NCBI GenBank assembly: GCA_023428065.1
Contig: JAEYZI010000052.1
Location: forward strand, 1 to 8,215
Source of the DNA: Actinomycetes bacterium
Lineage (GTDB): Bacteria; Actinomycetota; Actinomycetes; Actinomycetales; Microbacteriaceae
DNA: 8,215 nucleotides
Direction of reading: 5' to 3'
Numbering within the stretch: the stretch's first letter is position 1; every line of letters begins with the position of its first letter. This document shows, piece by piece, positions 1 through 6,573 of this stretch. The notes under the pieces were generated by a model. The model saw only the letters and a list, made by a program, of their open reading frames with translations. It searched no databases and had not been told where the DNA came from. A program made the position numbers and the translations under genes.

Positions 1-73
1 GATCGCCTGCGAGAACCGCGCGTCGGGCGTGGCGTGCCGGGCGGCCGGGGCGGGGCAGACCTACCCTGTCGCC
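1..73. other. Left-edge flank with no supportable gene
   Basis: This short GC-rich stretch precedes the phosphotransferase-like gene. On the minus strand it contains no ATG, GTG or TTG, so if a divergent gene lies to the left its start is outside the window. On the plus strand two frames stay open through it, but nothing in them is recognisable and open frames are uninformative at this G+C. The only functional signal seen is a -10-like hexamer just before the ATG at 74, described separately. Confidence 0.5.
62..73 (+). promoter_or_regulatory. Candidate -10 element for a leaderless transcript
   Basis: TACCCT (62-67) fits the actinobacterial -10 pattern TAnnnT and is followed by exactly six bases and then the ATG at 74. 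Transcription would therefore start at or next to the A of the start codon, giving a leaderless mRNA. In support, no Shine-Dalgarno lies at a usable distance; the purine-rich runs at 46-59 are too far from the ATG. No convincing -35 is seen 16-19 bases upstream. The exporter gene in this window has the same six-base geometry. Confidence 0.4.
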
Positions 74-1066
74 ATGGCCAGATCCCACCTCACTCTAGCG
101 GCGCTCGCCACCTCGGCCGTCGCGGAGCTCGACGTCGTGGGCGCGGCGCCGTTCGGCTCCGCCGGGCGCGGGGACTTCGACGCCGCGGTCATCACGGGAC
201 GCGACGGGCGCCACTGGATCGTGCGCGTGCCGCGCTCCGAACGCGCCGAGCAGCAGCAGTCCGCCGACCTCGTGGCGGTGCGGGCGCTCAGCCCGGGCGT
301 GCGCGCCCGCCTCCCGTTCGCGGTCACGAGCTTCGCGGGTCAGACCCCCGTCGACGGCACCCGGGCGATCGTCTCGGAGTTCGTCTACGGCACGCCCGTC
401 ACCGCGGCGGGCATCGACCACGCGCTCGCGACCTCGATCGGCGAGTCGATCGCCGCGATCCACGGCCTCCCGACGAGCCTCGTGACGGATGCCGGCCTCC
501 CCTCGTCCGGGTCGGCCGACGCCCACCGCGCCGCCCTCGGCCTCATCGACCGCGCCGCGGCGACGGGACTCGTGCCCGCGACCCTCCTCGCCCGCTGGGA
601 GCAGGCAGGCGACGACACGGGCCTCTGGCAGTTCACGCCGACCGTCGTCAACGGCGACCTCGGCGCCGCCTCCTTCCTCGCCTCGTCGGGCGACGTCACG
701 GGCATCCTCGGCTGGCACGCGCTGCGCGTCGCCGACCCCGCGCGCGACCTGTCGTGGGTCGTCGGCATCCGTCGCGACGGGGTCGCCGACGCCGTCTTCG
801 ACGCCTACACGCGCGTGCGCGGCACGGTCGATCGCCGCCTGCGCCAGCGGGCCACCTTGCTCTCGGAGCTCGAGGTGGCGCGCTGGCTCCTGCATGGCAC
901 GGAGCAGCGCTCGACCGAGATCGTCGACGACGCGGTGAACATGATGTCGCGGCTCGTCGACGACGTCACGGGCGACATGACCGAGTCGATCTCGCCGCCC
1001 ACCCTTCCCGTGCTCGCGGTCGACGAGGTGGAGGCGCTGCTCGATCGCGCCGAGCGCGTCTCGTAG
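74..1066 (+). CDS. APH-fold phosphotransferase-like protein, probable pseudokinase
   Basis: This is a 330-aa protein with the layout of the aminoglycoside/macrolide phosphotransferase family (PF01636 type). It has an N-lobe with a strand WIVRVPRS at 48-55, a hinge-like IVSEFVYGTP at 99-108, and a catalytic-loop region VVNGDLGAASF at 191-201. After that come GILGWH at 210-215 and the family's VADPARDLSW at 219-228. The fold assignment is good but the active site is not. The usual HGD is NGD (N193, D195), the Asn five residues after that Asp is S200, and the metal-binding Asp expected in the 'G-x-x-D-W' motif is G213. Catalytic phosphotransfer is therefore doubtful, and an antibiotic-resistance label would be unsafe. 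The tail (about 265-330) is helical and acidic with no recognised domain. ATG at 74 was chosen over GTG at 29 because of the -10-like hexamer six bases before it. The gene converges with the MFS gene, 28 bases apart. Its substrate or partner is unknown. Confidence 0.8.
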   Translation: MARSHLTLAALATSAVAELDVVGAAPFGSAGRGDFDAAVITGRDGRHWIVRVPRSERAEQQQSADLVAVRALSPGVRARLPFAVTSFAGQTPVDGTRAIVSEFVYGTPVTAAGIDHALATSIGESIAAIHGLPTSLVTDAGLPSSGSADAHRAALGLIDRAAATGLVPATLLARWEQAGDDTGLWQFTPTVVNGDLGAASFLASSGDVTGILGWHALRVADPARDLSWVVGIRRDGVADAVFDAYTRVRGTVDRRLRQRATLLSELEVARWLLHGTEQRSTEIVDDAVNMMSRLVDDVTGDMTESISPPTLPVLAVDEVEALLDRAERVS

Positions 1067-1080
1067 CGTCGCGTCGGCCC

Positions 1081-1110
1081 CGTCCCGGGGACTCTCAGTC
1101 GCGCGGGACG
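1081..1110. terminator. Nested inverted repeat between convergent genes, candidate bidirectional terminator
   Basis: CGTCCCG (1081-1087) and CGGGACG (1104-1110) form a perfect 7-bp stem. Inside its 16-base loop, GACT (1090-1093) and AGTC (1097-1100) pair again around a CTC loop. The structure begins 14 bases after the phosphotransferase-like stop and includes the MFS stop codon (1095-1097), so it lies at the 3' end of both converging transcripts. No T-tract follows on either strand, which is common for actinobacterial terminator candidates but leaves termination unproven. A chance hairpin in GC-rich DNA is the alternative. Confidence 0.4.
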
Positions 1111-2435
1111 ATCGCGAGGAACTGCGCCCGGCGCAGGTCGACGCGGATGCGCAGCTGGTGCCGGTGCGCGAGCACGGCTCCCACGACGAGGGCCGCCGCG
1201 AACGGCACGCCCCCCGCGACGAGGAACGCGACGGAGCCGCCGAACGTCCCCGCGACCGCGCCCATGATGACGCCGCCTGCCGCCTGTCCCCCCATGAGCA
1301 CCATGATGTAGAACGACACGACGCGCCCGCGGATCGCCGGATTCGTGGAGAGCTGGGTGAGCGCCTCCGCGCTCATCGCGAAAAGCAGCCGCGAGACCCC
1401 GACGCCCACGAGCGCCGAGAGAAAGAGCGGATACCAGCCGTCCCAGCCGGCGAGCATCGTGACGAGGCCGTACACGAGCGCGAACCCGACGAGCTCGCGC
1501 AGACGCAGGCTGCGGCGACGTGACGAGAGGACGGCTCCGATGAGCGCGCCCACCGCGCACAGCGAGTTGTAGAGCCCGTAGCCGGTGGCGCCCGTGCCGT
1601 ACGTCTCCGATGCGGCGGCGGCGAGCAGCACCGGCAGGTTCATGCCGAACGTCGAGACGAAGAAGAGCATGACGAGGGTCCAGCGGATGGTGGGCTTGCG
1701 CCACGTGTACCGCACGGCCTCGCGGATCTGCCCGCGCGAACGGGGCTGCTTGGGCGTCGGCACGAGCTCGTGCCCCCGCATGAGCGAGATCGCGAGCACG
1801 GCGATGCCGGTCGTCGCGGCGTTGACGGCGATCGACCACCCCGAGCCGAGCGTCGCGATGAGCACCCCCGAGATCGCGGGGCCCACGAGTCCGCCGAGGT
1901 GGAAGGTCGTCGCGTTGAGGCTGATGGCGCCGCGCAGTCGTGCCGTGCCGACCATCTCGGAGACGAACGCCGAGCGGCTCGGGCCCTCGACGGCGCCCGC
2001 GACTCCCCCGACGGCCGCGATGAGCATGACCTGCCACACGACGACGTGGCCGCCGAGCACGAGCAGCGCGAGCGCGCCGTTCGCGATCGTCGCGACGGCC
2101 TGGGTCGCCAGCACGACGTATCGCCGCGGGAGGCGGTCGGAGAGCACGCCCGCCCACGGCCCGATGAGGAGCGTCGGGGCGAACTGCAGCGCGACCGCGA
2201 CACCCACGAGCGCGACGTCGCCCGTGAGCTCGAGCACGAGCCAGTCGATCGCGACGCGCGCCATCCATCCGCCCGTGCTGCCGAGCATGAGGGCTCCGAG
2301 GTAGAGCCGATAGTTGAAGACCCCGAGCGCCGCGAAGCTCTCGCGGAAGCTCGGACGGTGGCCGGAGACGGGGATGGGCTCGGTCACCGGGTAGGGCTGC
2401 TCGGCCGGATCGGGGGGCGGCAGGGCGGGTGACAC
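1095..2435 (-). CDS. MFS exporter, EntS/MFS_3-like, 12 TM
   Basis: This is a 446-aa integral membrane protein of the major facilitator superfamily, expected to export a small molecule with proton motive force. After a Pro-rich cytoplasmic N-terminus (1-30) come the family phrase NYRLYLGALM (41-50) and the segment around WMARVAIDWLVLELTG (57-72). The MFS motif A region GVLSDRLPRR (96-105) and EGPSRSAFVSEMVG (150-163) follow. This pattern matches the MFS_3 (enterobactin exporter EntS-like) branch. Hydrophobic segments fit 12 helices: about 44-68, 77-99, 106-126, 132-150, 175-197, 200-218, 254-275, 285-304, 315-331, 334-354, 376-396 and 402-424, with a basic central loop at 219-250. The GTG start is forced: an in-frame TAG lies 9 bases upstream, and GGGAG ends one base before the GTG, too close to act as a ribosome site. 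Leaderless translation is likely. The gene is divergent from a LysR gene and is probably its target. The transported compound cannot be deduced. Confidence 0.93.
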   Translation of the reverse strand: MSPALPPPDPAEQPYPVTEPIPVSGHRPSFRESFAALGVFNYRLYLGALMLGSTGGWMARVAIDWLVLELTGDVALVGVAVALQFAPTLLIGPWAGVLSDRLPRRYVVLATQAVATIANGALALLVLGGHVVVWQVMLIAAVGGVAGAVEGPSRSAFVSEMVGTARLRGAISLNATTFHLGGLVGPAISGVLIATLGSGWSIAVNAATTGIAVLAISLMRGHELVPTPKQPRSRGQIREAVRYTWRKPTIRWTLVMLFFVSTFGMNLPVLLAAAASETYGTGATGYGLYNSLCAVGALIGAVLSSRRRSLRLRELVGFALVYGLVTMLAGWDGWYPLFLSALVGVGVSRLLFAMSAEALTQLSTNPAIRGRVVSFYIMVLMGGQAAGGVIMGAVAGTFGGSVAFLVAGGVPFAAALVVGAVLAHRHQLRIRVDLRRAQFLAIVPRD

Positions 2436-2447
2436 ACTCCCAGGCTA
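2436..2447 (-). promoter_or_regulatory. Candidate -10 of leaderless MFS gene
   Basis: On the minus strand TAGCCT (2447 to 2442) fits TAnnnT and ends six bases before the GTG start at 2435, so the transcript would begin at the start codon. A weak -35 candidate, TTCGCC (2471 to 2466), lies 18 bases further upstream and matches three of six consensus positions. The poor -35 fits a promoter that needs an activator such as the neighbouring LysR protein. Confidence 0.42.
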
Positions 2448-2491
2448 AGGAGCCCTGGTCATTACGGCGAACTATCGTGGAAATAACTCCC

Positions 2492-2506
2492 ATTCGATTA
2501 TCGAAT
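2492..2506. promoter_or_regulatory. LysR-type operator, perfect 15-bp palindrome with T-N11-A core
   Basis: ATTCGAT-T-ATCGAAT is a perfect inverted repeat with 7-bp arms around one base. It contains the LysR-family T-N11-A core (T at 2493, A at 2505). It is AT-rich in a genome that is otherwise about 73% G+C, and it lies in the 82-bp divergent gap. Its centre (2499) is 64 bases upstream of the predicted leaderless start of the MFS transcript, the usual place of the high-affinity LysR recognition site. Its edge is 11 bases before the lysR ATG and abuts the lysR ribosome site, so binding would also block regulator expression (autorepression). A weaker T-N11-A stretch, 2473-2485, lies nearer the MFS promoter and could be the secondary site. 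Confidence 0.65.
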
Positions 2507-2511
2507 AGAGG
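2507..2511 (+). promoter_or_regulatory. Ribosome binding site of the LysR gene
   Basis: AGAGG lies six bases before the ATG at 2518 and fixes that start. It directly follows the operator palindrome, so regulator binding to DNA and the ribosome site on RNA share the same few bases. The lysR promoter itself is not clear. GATTAT (2496-2501), inside the palindrome, could be a -10 element with a poor -35 at 2473-2478. Confidence 0.55.
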
Positions 2512-2517
2512 CTCACG

Positions 2518-3360
2518 ATGTTCGATCCCGTGCTCCTGCGCACCTTCGTCGCCGTCGCCGACACGGCGAGCTTCACGCGCGCCGCCGAGCTGCTCGGCAT
2601 CAGCCAGCCGACCGTCAGCCAGCAGGTGCGCAAGCTCGAGACCGCCGCCGGCCGCATCCTCGTCGCACGCGACACGCGGGCCGTGCGCCTCACCGACAAC
2701 GGCGACGCCATGCTCGGCTTCGCGCGCACGATCCTCGCGGCCCACGACGAGGCGGCCGCCTACTTCGTGGGCTCGGCGATGCGCGGCCGCCTGCGATTCG
2801 GCGCCGCCGACGACCTCGCCCTCACCCACCTGCCCCAGGTGCTGCGCGACTTCCGGCAGCTGTACCCGCAGATCAACCTCGAGCTCACCGTCGGGCAGAG
2901 CGGGCAGCTCTCGCGCCGCCTGGCGGCGGGCCAGCTCGACCTCGTCTACGTCAAGCAGGACCCGGGCAGCGGCGAGGGCCGCACGGTGCGCCGCGAGCGG
3001 CTCGTGTGGGTCGCCCACCGCTCGCTGCGCCTCGACCCCGAGGCGACCGTGCCGCTCATCGTCTACCAGGCCCCGAGCTACTCGCGCGACGCCGCCATCC
3101 GCGCCCTCGAGGACGCCGGACGCACGTGGCGCATCACATGCAACGTGCGCGAGGTCAACGGCGCCCTCGCAGCCCTCCGGGCGGGCATCGGCGTCGGGGT
3201 CTTCCCGCGCGTGCTCATCCCCGACGACCTCGCGGAGGTCACGGGGGCGTTCGAGCTCCCCCGGCTCGGCGAGGTCGACTTCGCCCTCCTCGCGAACCCC
3301 CGCTCCGCGCGCGAGGCGGCCGACGCGCTCGCCAATGCGATCCACGCGACGGCGCGGTAG
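2518..3360 (+). CDS. LysR-type transcriptional regulator
   Basis: This is a 280-aa regulator, near the low end of the usual LysR-type length (about 300). The N-terminal winged helix-turn-helix is plain: FVAVADTASFTRAAELLGIS (10-29), then QPTVSQQVRKLE (30-41) with the recognition helix. The linker helix runs to about residue 80. The effector-binding domain starts at GRLRFGAADDL (90-100) and continues through LPQVLRDFRQLYP (105-117), GQLDLVYVK (138-146) and LRAGIGVGVFPRVLI (220-234). The opening of the effector domain resembles the LrhA/PecT branch, but this is only an impression, and the ligand is unknown. The gene is divergent from the MFS exporter over 82 bp that contain a T-N11-A palindrome, which argues for local control of the exporter and self-repression. 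Its stop is only 3 bases from the adnB stop on the opposite strand. Confidence 0.94.
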   Translation: MFDPVLLRTFVAVADTASFTRAAELLGISQPTVSQQVRKLETAAGRILVARDTRAVRLTDNGDAMLGFARTILAAHDEAAAYFVGSAMRGRLRFGAADDLALTHLPQVLRDFRQLYPQINLELTVGQSGQLSRRLAAGQLDLVYVKQDPGSGEGRTVRRERLVWVAHRSLRLDPEATVPLIVYQAPSYSRDAAIRALEDAGRTWRITCNVREVNGALAALRAGIGVGVFPRVLIPDDLAEVTGAFELPRLGEVDFALLANPRSAREAADALANAIHATAR

Positions 3361-3363
3361 CGC

Positions 3364-6300
3364 TCAGACCCCGGGCGGCGCACCGAACGCCGCACGCCAA
3401 CGAGCGAGCAGCTCCTCCTCGGTGTCGATGTGGTCGGGTCGGATGACGCGGTCGTCCTGCACGAAGTAGAAGGCCGCGTCGATGAGGTCCGGGTCGATGC
3501 CCTCCCAGCGCGCGTAGGCGAGTCGGTAGAGCGCGAGCTGCAGCTGCTTGCGCTCGAGGTCGGCGTCGTCGCGCGGCGCCTTGCCGGTCTTCCAGTCGAC
3601 GACCTCGTAGCGTTCGCCGTGCCGGTACACGGCGTCGATCTTGCAGATCACGACGCGCCCGTCGAACGGCAGGTGGATCTCGCGCTCCACCTCGACGGGA
3701 CGCAGTTCCGCCCACGGCGAGCGCTCGAAGGTGGCCTGGAGCTCGGCGAGCCTCTCGGCGTCGACGACGTCGCCCTCGTCGTCCCGCTCGAAGGGCGCGG
3801 CGTCGAGCTCGTCGGAGCCGCCGAGGCGCCCGTAGCGCTCCTCCACCCACGCGTGGAAGAGGGTGCCGAGTCTCGTCGCCCGATACGGTCGCTCGGGCAT
3901 GGGGCGCCGCAGTTCCGCGGCCACGGCATCCGGGTCGCTCACGTAGTCCTTGAACGCGGATGCCGGGATGCGCACGGGGAGCGGCACGACGCCCTCCCGC
4001 GTGCGGCGCCGCTCGCGCTCCTCGAGCAGCAGGCGCGCCTCGCGCGCCCACGGTCCCGCGAGCGCGGGCGCCGCCGCGCGCACCGCGTCGGAGGCCACGC
4101 GCACGGCCTGCGCGCGCGAGCCGAACGGCTCGTTCGGCCACACGGTCCACTCGGCCTCGGCACCCTCGGGGGGCGCGTCGGTCGCGGATGCCGCGGGCGG
4201 CGCCGGCACGATCCCCGCGTCCGCGAGTTCGAGGAGGAAGCCGCTCGGCACCCGCGCCTTGCGCTGCCCGGCCCAGAACGACCCCGAGAGCAGCAGGTGG
4301 TCGCGCGCGCGGGTGACCGCGACGTACGCGAGCCGGCGCTCCTCCGCGCGGTAGTGCTCGACGACGGCCGCGCGAAAACGCTTGACCTCGTCGACGTACT
4401 CCTTGCGCGTCGTGACGGCGTCGAGATCGAGGCGCGGCAGGTGATCGCGGTCGCCGCGCTCGGGCCACGGGAAGCGGCCGAAGCCGAGCCAGCCGCCGTA
4501 TCCCTCGACGGGGGCAGCGGGCAGCTCGTCCTCCACGAAGCGCGGCACCGCGACGATGTCCCACTCGAGGCCCTTCGCGCCGTGGATCGTGAGCACCTGC
4601 ACCGTTCCCGGCTCCGGATCCTCGGGCCGCGGGGTGAGGTCCTCGCGCTGCTCGGCCTCGCGCAGCCACCCGAGGAAGCCGGCGAGCGTCGCCGTCTCGG
4701 CGATCGCGAGGTAGCCCGAGAGGGCGTCGAGGAGCGCGTCGAGGTTCGCCTCGCCCGCCGTGCGAGTCTCGTTGGCGGCGAGCTCGATGTCGAGCCGCAG
4801 CTCGTGGGCGACGAGCACGAGCAGCTCGGGCAGTTCGAGCCCCGTGCGGGAGCGTAGCCGGTCGAACGTCGCGGCCGCCGACCGCAGGCGCGCGAGCCCC
4901 TCCGGGCTGAACGCCTCGAGCGCGCGATGCCCCTCGGCCGCACGCCCCACGAACTCGAGCGCGTCGACGATCGAGCCGCCCTCGTCGCCCGCGACCGACT
5001 CCTGCAGGCGCTGCTGCACCTCGTCGGGCAGGATGCCGCTCTCGGCGCTGTCGTGGCGGCTGAGCCACGCGGCGACGTCGCGGAGGGCGTCGAGGTCGGC
5101 CACGCCGATGCGCCACCGCGCACCCGAGAGCAGGCGCAGCAGCTCGAGGCCGGCATCCGGATCGTCGAGCACCCGGAGGGCGCTCACGAGGTCGGCGATC
5201 TCGGGCTCCGCGAGCAGTCCCCCGACGCCGAGCACGTGGTACGGCACCCCGGCGGCGCGGAGGGCGTCGAGGAAGTGGGGCTGCGTCTTCCGGGCCCGCA
5301 TGAGGAGGGCGGCGGATGCGGGCGCGCCGTCGCGGGCACGCGCCTCGGCGAGACGGTCGCGCAGCCACTCGGCCACCGCGCGCGCCTCGTCGGCGACGGT
5401 CTCGGGATAGACGCTCTCGACCGCGAACCCGCTCGCCCCCGGCCGCGCCGTGAGCGTCGGCACCTCGGCGCCCTCGCCCGTGCTCGCGCCGACGAGCTCG
5501 TTCGCGGCGTCGAGGATGCGCGTGCCGTTGCGCCAGCTCGTCGCGAGCGTGAAGCGCGTCGCGGGCTCGCCGTCGCGCCGACGGAAGCGGGGACGGAACT
5601 CGCGGAGGTTCGACGCGCTCGCGCCGCGCCATCCGTAGATCGACTGGTTCGGGTCGCCGACGGCCATGACCGGTGTGCCCGCGAAGAGCTCGGCGAGCAG
5701 CTCGGTCTGCACGACCGAGGTGTCCTGGTACTCGTCGAGCAGCACGACGCGGAAGCGCGTGCGCAGCTCGTCGATCGCGTCACGCCGCGCGCGCACCGCG
5801 TGGAGCGCGAGCACGACCTGGTCGGCATAGTCGACCGCGCCGCGCAGGCGCTTCGCCTCCTCGTACTCCGCCGCGAGGTCGACGAGGAGGTCGAGCTGCG
5901 CGATCTCCCGCATGCGCTCGACGTCGCTCGCGTACTCGGCCTTGCCGCCGAGGGGCAGCTCCGGAAGGCCCGCGAAGCGCCGGCCGATCGCGCGCACGCG
6001 CTCGGGGTCCGCGTCGTTGTCGGCGATGCCGCGCGCGATCTGCAACGTCGCCTCGACGACCGCGTCGAGGCGCTTGTCGAGCTGCTCGAGCCGGGGGTCG
6101 GTGCTGCGCACGACGACGGTGCGTGCGAGCTGCCACGCGGCCGCCTCCCCGAGCACGACGCCGTCGCCGTCGCGCCCCAGCACGAGCGCGTTGTCGCGGA
6201 ACACGGCGCTCGCGAACGAGTTGTAGGTGGAGATCTCCGGCGCGTCGAAGAGGTCGTGCTCCTCGGGGGCGAGCCCCGCCGCGTGCAGCTCCCCGAGCCG

Positions 6301-6573
6301 GGTGCGGATGCGGTCGGCGAGCTCGCCCGCCGCCTTGCGCGTGAACGTGAGGCCGAGCACCTCGGCGGGCGCGAGGTGGCCGTTCGCGACGAGCCACAGC
6401 ACGCGGTTCGCCATCGTCTCGGTCTTCCCCGAGCCGGCGCCCGCGACGACGAGCGCGGGCTCGGCGGGGTCCGCCTCGATGACGGCCTGCTGCTCGGCGG
6501 TCGGGTAGCGCACCTGCTCGCCGCGGACCTCCGCGAGGGCCTCCGCGATGCGACGTGCCGTCACGTCAGTCAT
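3364..6573 (-). CDS. adnB: AdnB: helicase-nuclease subunit of the AdnAB double-strand-break resection complex
   Basis: This 1069-aa protein joins an SF1A (UvrD/RecB-type) motor to a C-terminal RecB-like nuclease and is the main motor of AdnAB, which unwinds and trims broken DNA ends for recombination. All helicase motifs are present in order. They are the Q motif YPTAEQQ (23-29), Walker A AGAGSGKT (44-51), Ia LTFTRKAAGELADRI (75-89), II DEYQDTS (280-286), III GDPNQSIYGWRGA (306-318), IV SWRNGTRI (346-353), V TIHGAKGLEWD (662-672) and VI RRLAYVAVTRAR (746-757). The nuclease follows: LGTLFHAWVEE with H907, KIDAV with D980, EVVDWKTGK with D993 and K995, and QLALYRLAY (1012-1020). All expected metal-site residues are kept. 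The protein has a single cysteine (C978), so no iron-sulfur site. Its length is close to mycobacterial AdnB. The start is fixed by a strong Shine-Dalgarno and an 8-base overlap with adnA. The symbol rests on this gene pair and order; 'UvrD-family helicase' is the conservative name. Confidence 0.93.
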   Translation of the reverse strand: MTDVTARRIAEALAEVRGEQVRYPTAEQQAVIEADPAEPALVVAGAGSGKTETMANRVLWLVANGHLAPAEVLGLTFTRKAAGELADRIRTRLGELHAAGLAPEEHDLFDAPEISTYNSFASAVFRDNALVLGRDGDGVVLGEAAAWQLARTVVVRSTDPRLEQLDKRLDAVVEATLQIARGIADNDADPERVRAIGRRFAGLPELPLGGKAEYASDVERMREIAQLDLLVDLAAEYEEAKRLRGAVDYADQVVLALHAVRARRDAIDELRTRFRVVLLDEYQDTSVVQTELLAELFAGTPVMAVGDPNQSIYGWRGASASNLREFRPRFRRRDGEPATRFTLATSWRNGTRILDAANELVGASTGEGAEVPTLTARPGASGFAVESVYPETVADEARAVAEWLRDRLAEARARDGAPASAALLMRARKTQPHFLDALRAAGVPYHVLGVGGLLAEPEIADLVSALRVLDDPDAGLELLRLLSGARWRIGVADLDALRDVAAWLSRHDSAESGILPDEVQQRLQESVAGDEGGSIVDALEFVGRAAEGHRALEAFSPEGLARLRSAAATFDRLRSRTGLELPELLVLVAHELRLDIELAANETRTAGEANLDALLDALSGYLAIAETATLAGFLGWLREAEQREDLTPRPEDPEPGTVQVLTIHGAKGLEWDIVAVPRFVEDELPAAPVEGYGGWLGFGRFPWPERGDRDHLPRLDLDAVTTRKEYVDEVKRFRAAVVEHYRAEERRLAYVAVTRARDHLLLSGSFWAGQRKARVPSGFLLELADAGIVPAPPAASATDAPPEGAEAEWTVWPNEPFGSRAQAVRVASDAVRAAAPALAGPWAREARLLLEERERRRTREGVVPLPVRIPASAFKDYVSDPDAVAAELRRPMPERPYRATRLGTLFHAWVEERYGRLGGSDELDAAPFERDDEGDVVDAERLAELQATFERSPWAELRPVEVEREIHLPFDGRVVICKIDAVYRHGERYEVVDWKTGKAPRDDADLERKQLQLALYRLAYARWEGIDPDLIDAAFYFVQDDRVIRPDHIDTEEELLARWRAAFGAPPGV
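3375..3393 (+). terminator. GC hairpin just past lysR, weak terminator candidate
   Basis: GCGGCG (3375-3380) and CGCCGC (3388-3393) form a 6-bp all-GC stem with a 7-base loop, beginning 15 bases after the lysR stop and lying within the last codons of adnB. No T-tract follows. The two convergent genes are only 3 bases apart, so any terminator for either must lie inside the other gene. Such hairpins arise often by chance at this base composition, hence the low confidence. Confidence 0.25.

Noticed and set aside
29..73. Upstream GTG start at 29 for the phosphotransferase-like gene
   Set aside because: The extra 15 residues (Cys-, Ala- and Gly-rich) match nothing in the family, and the ATG at 74 is preceded by a -10-like hexamer at leaderless spacing.
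74..1066. Functional antibiotic-resistance kinase
   Set aside because: Key catalytic and metal-binding residues are replaced (N193, S200, G213), so resistance cannot be claimed from fold similarity.
2437..2441. GGGAG as the Shine-Dalgarno of the MFS gene
   Set aside because: It ends one base before the GTG, too close for ribosome pairing. The next in-frame GTG (residue 17) has no better site and lies in the Pro-rich tail.
805..3345. Very long minus-strand open frame (about 846 codons) crossing the MFS and LysR genes
   Set aside because: It overlaps recognisable genes in other frames, is dominated by Arg, Ala, Gly and Pro with no domain, and is expected because stop codons are rare at this G+C. 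The same applies to the long frames opposite adnB, such as 4927-6672 plus and 3239-5632 minus.
3352..3363. GCGC-GGTA-GCGC hairpin at the lysR stop as a terminator
   Set aside because: The 4-bp stem is too short and is expected by chance in this sequence.
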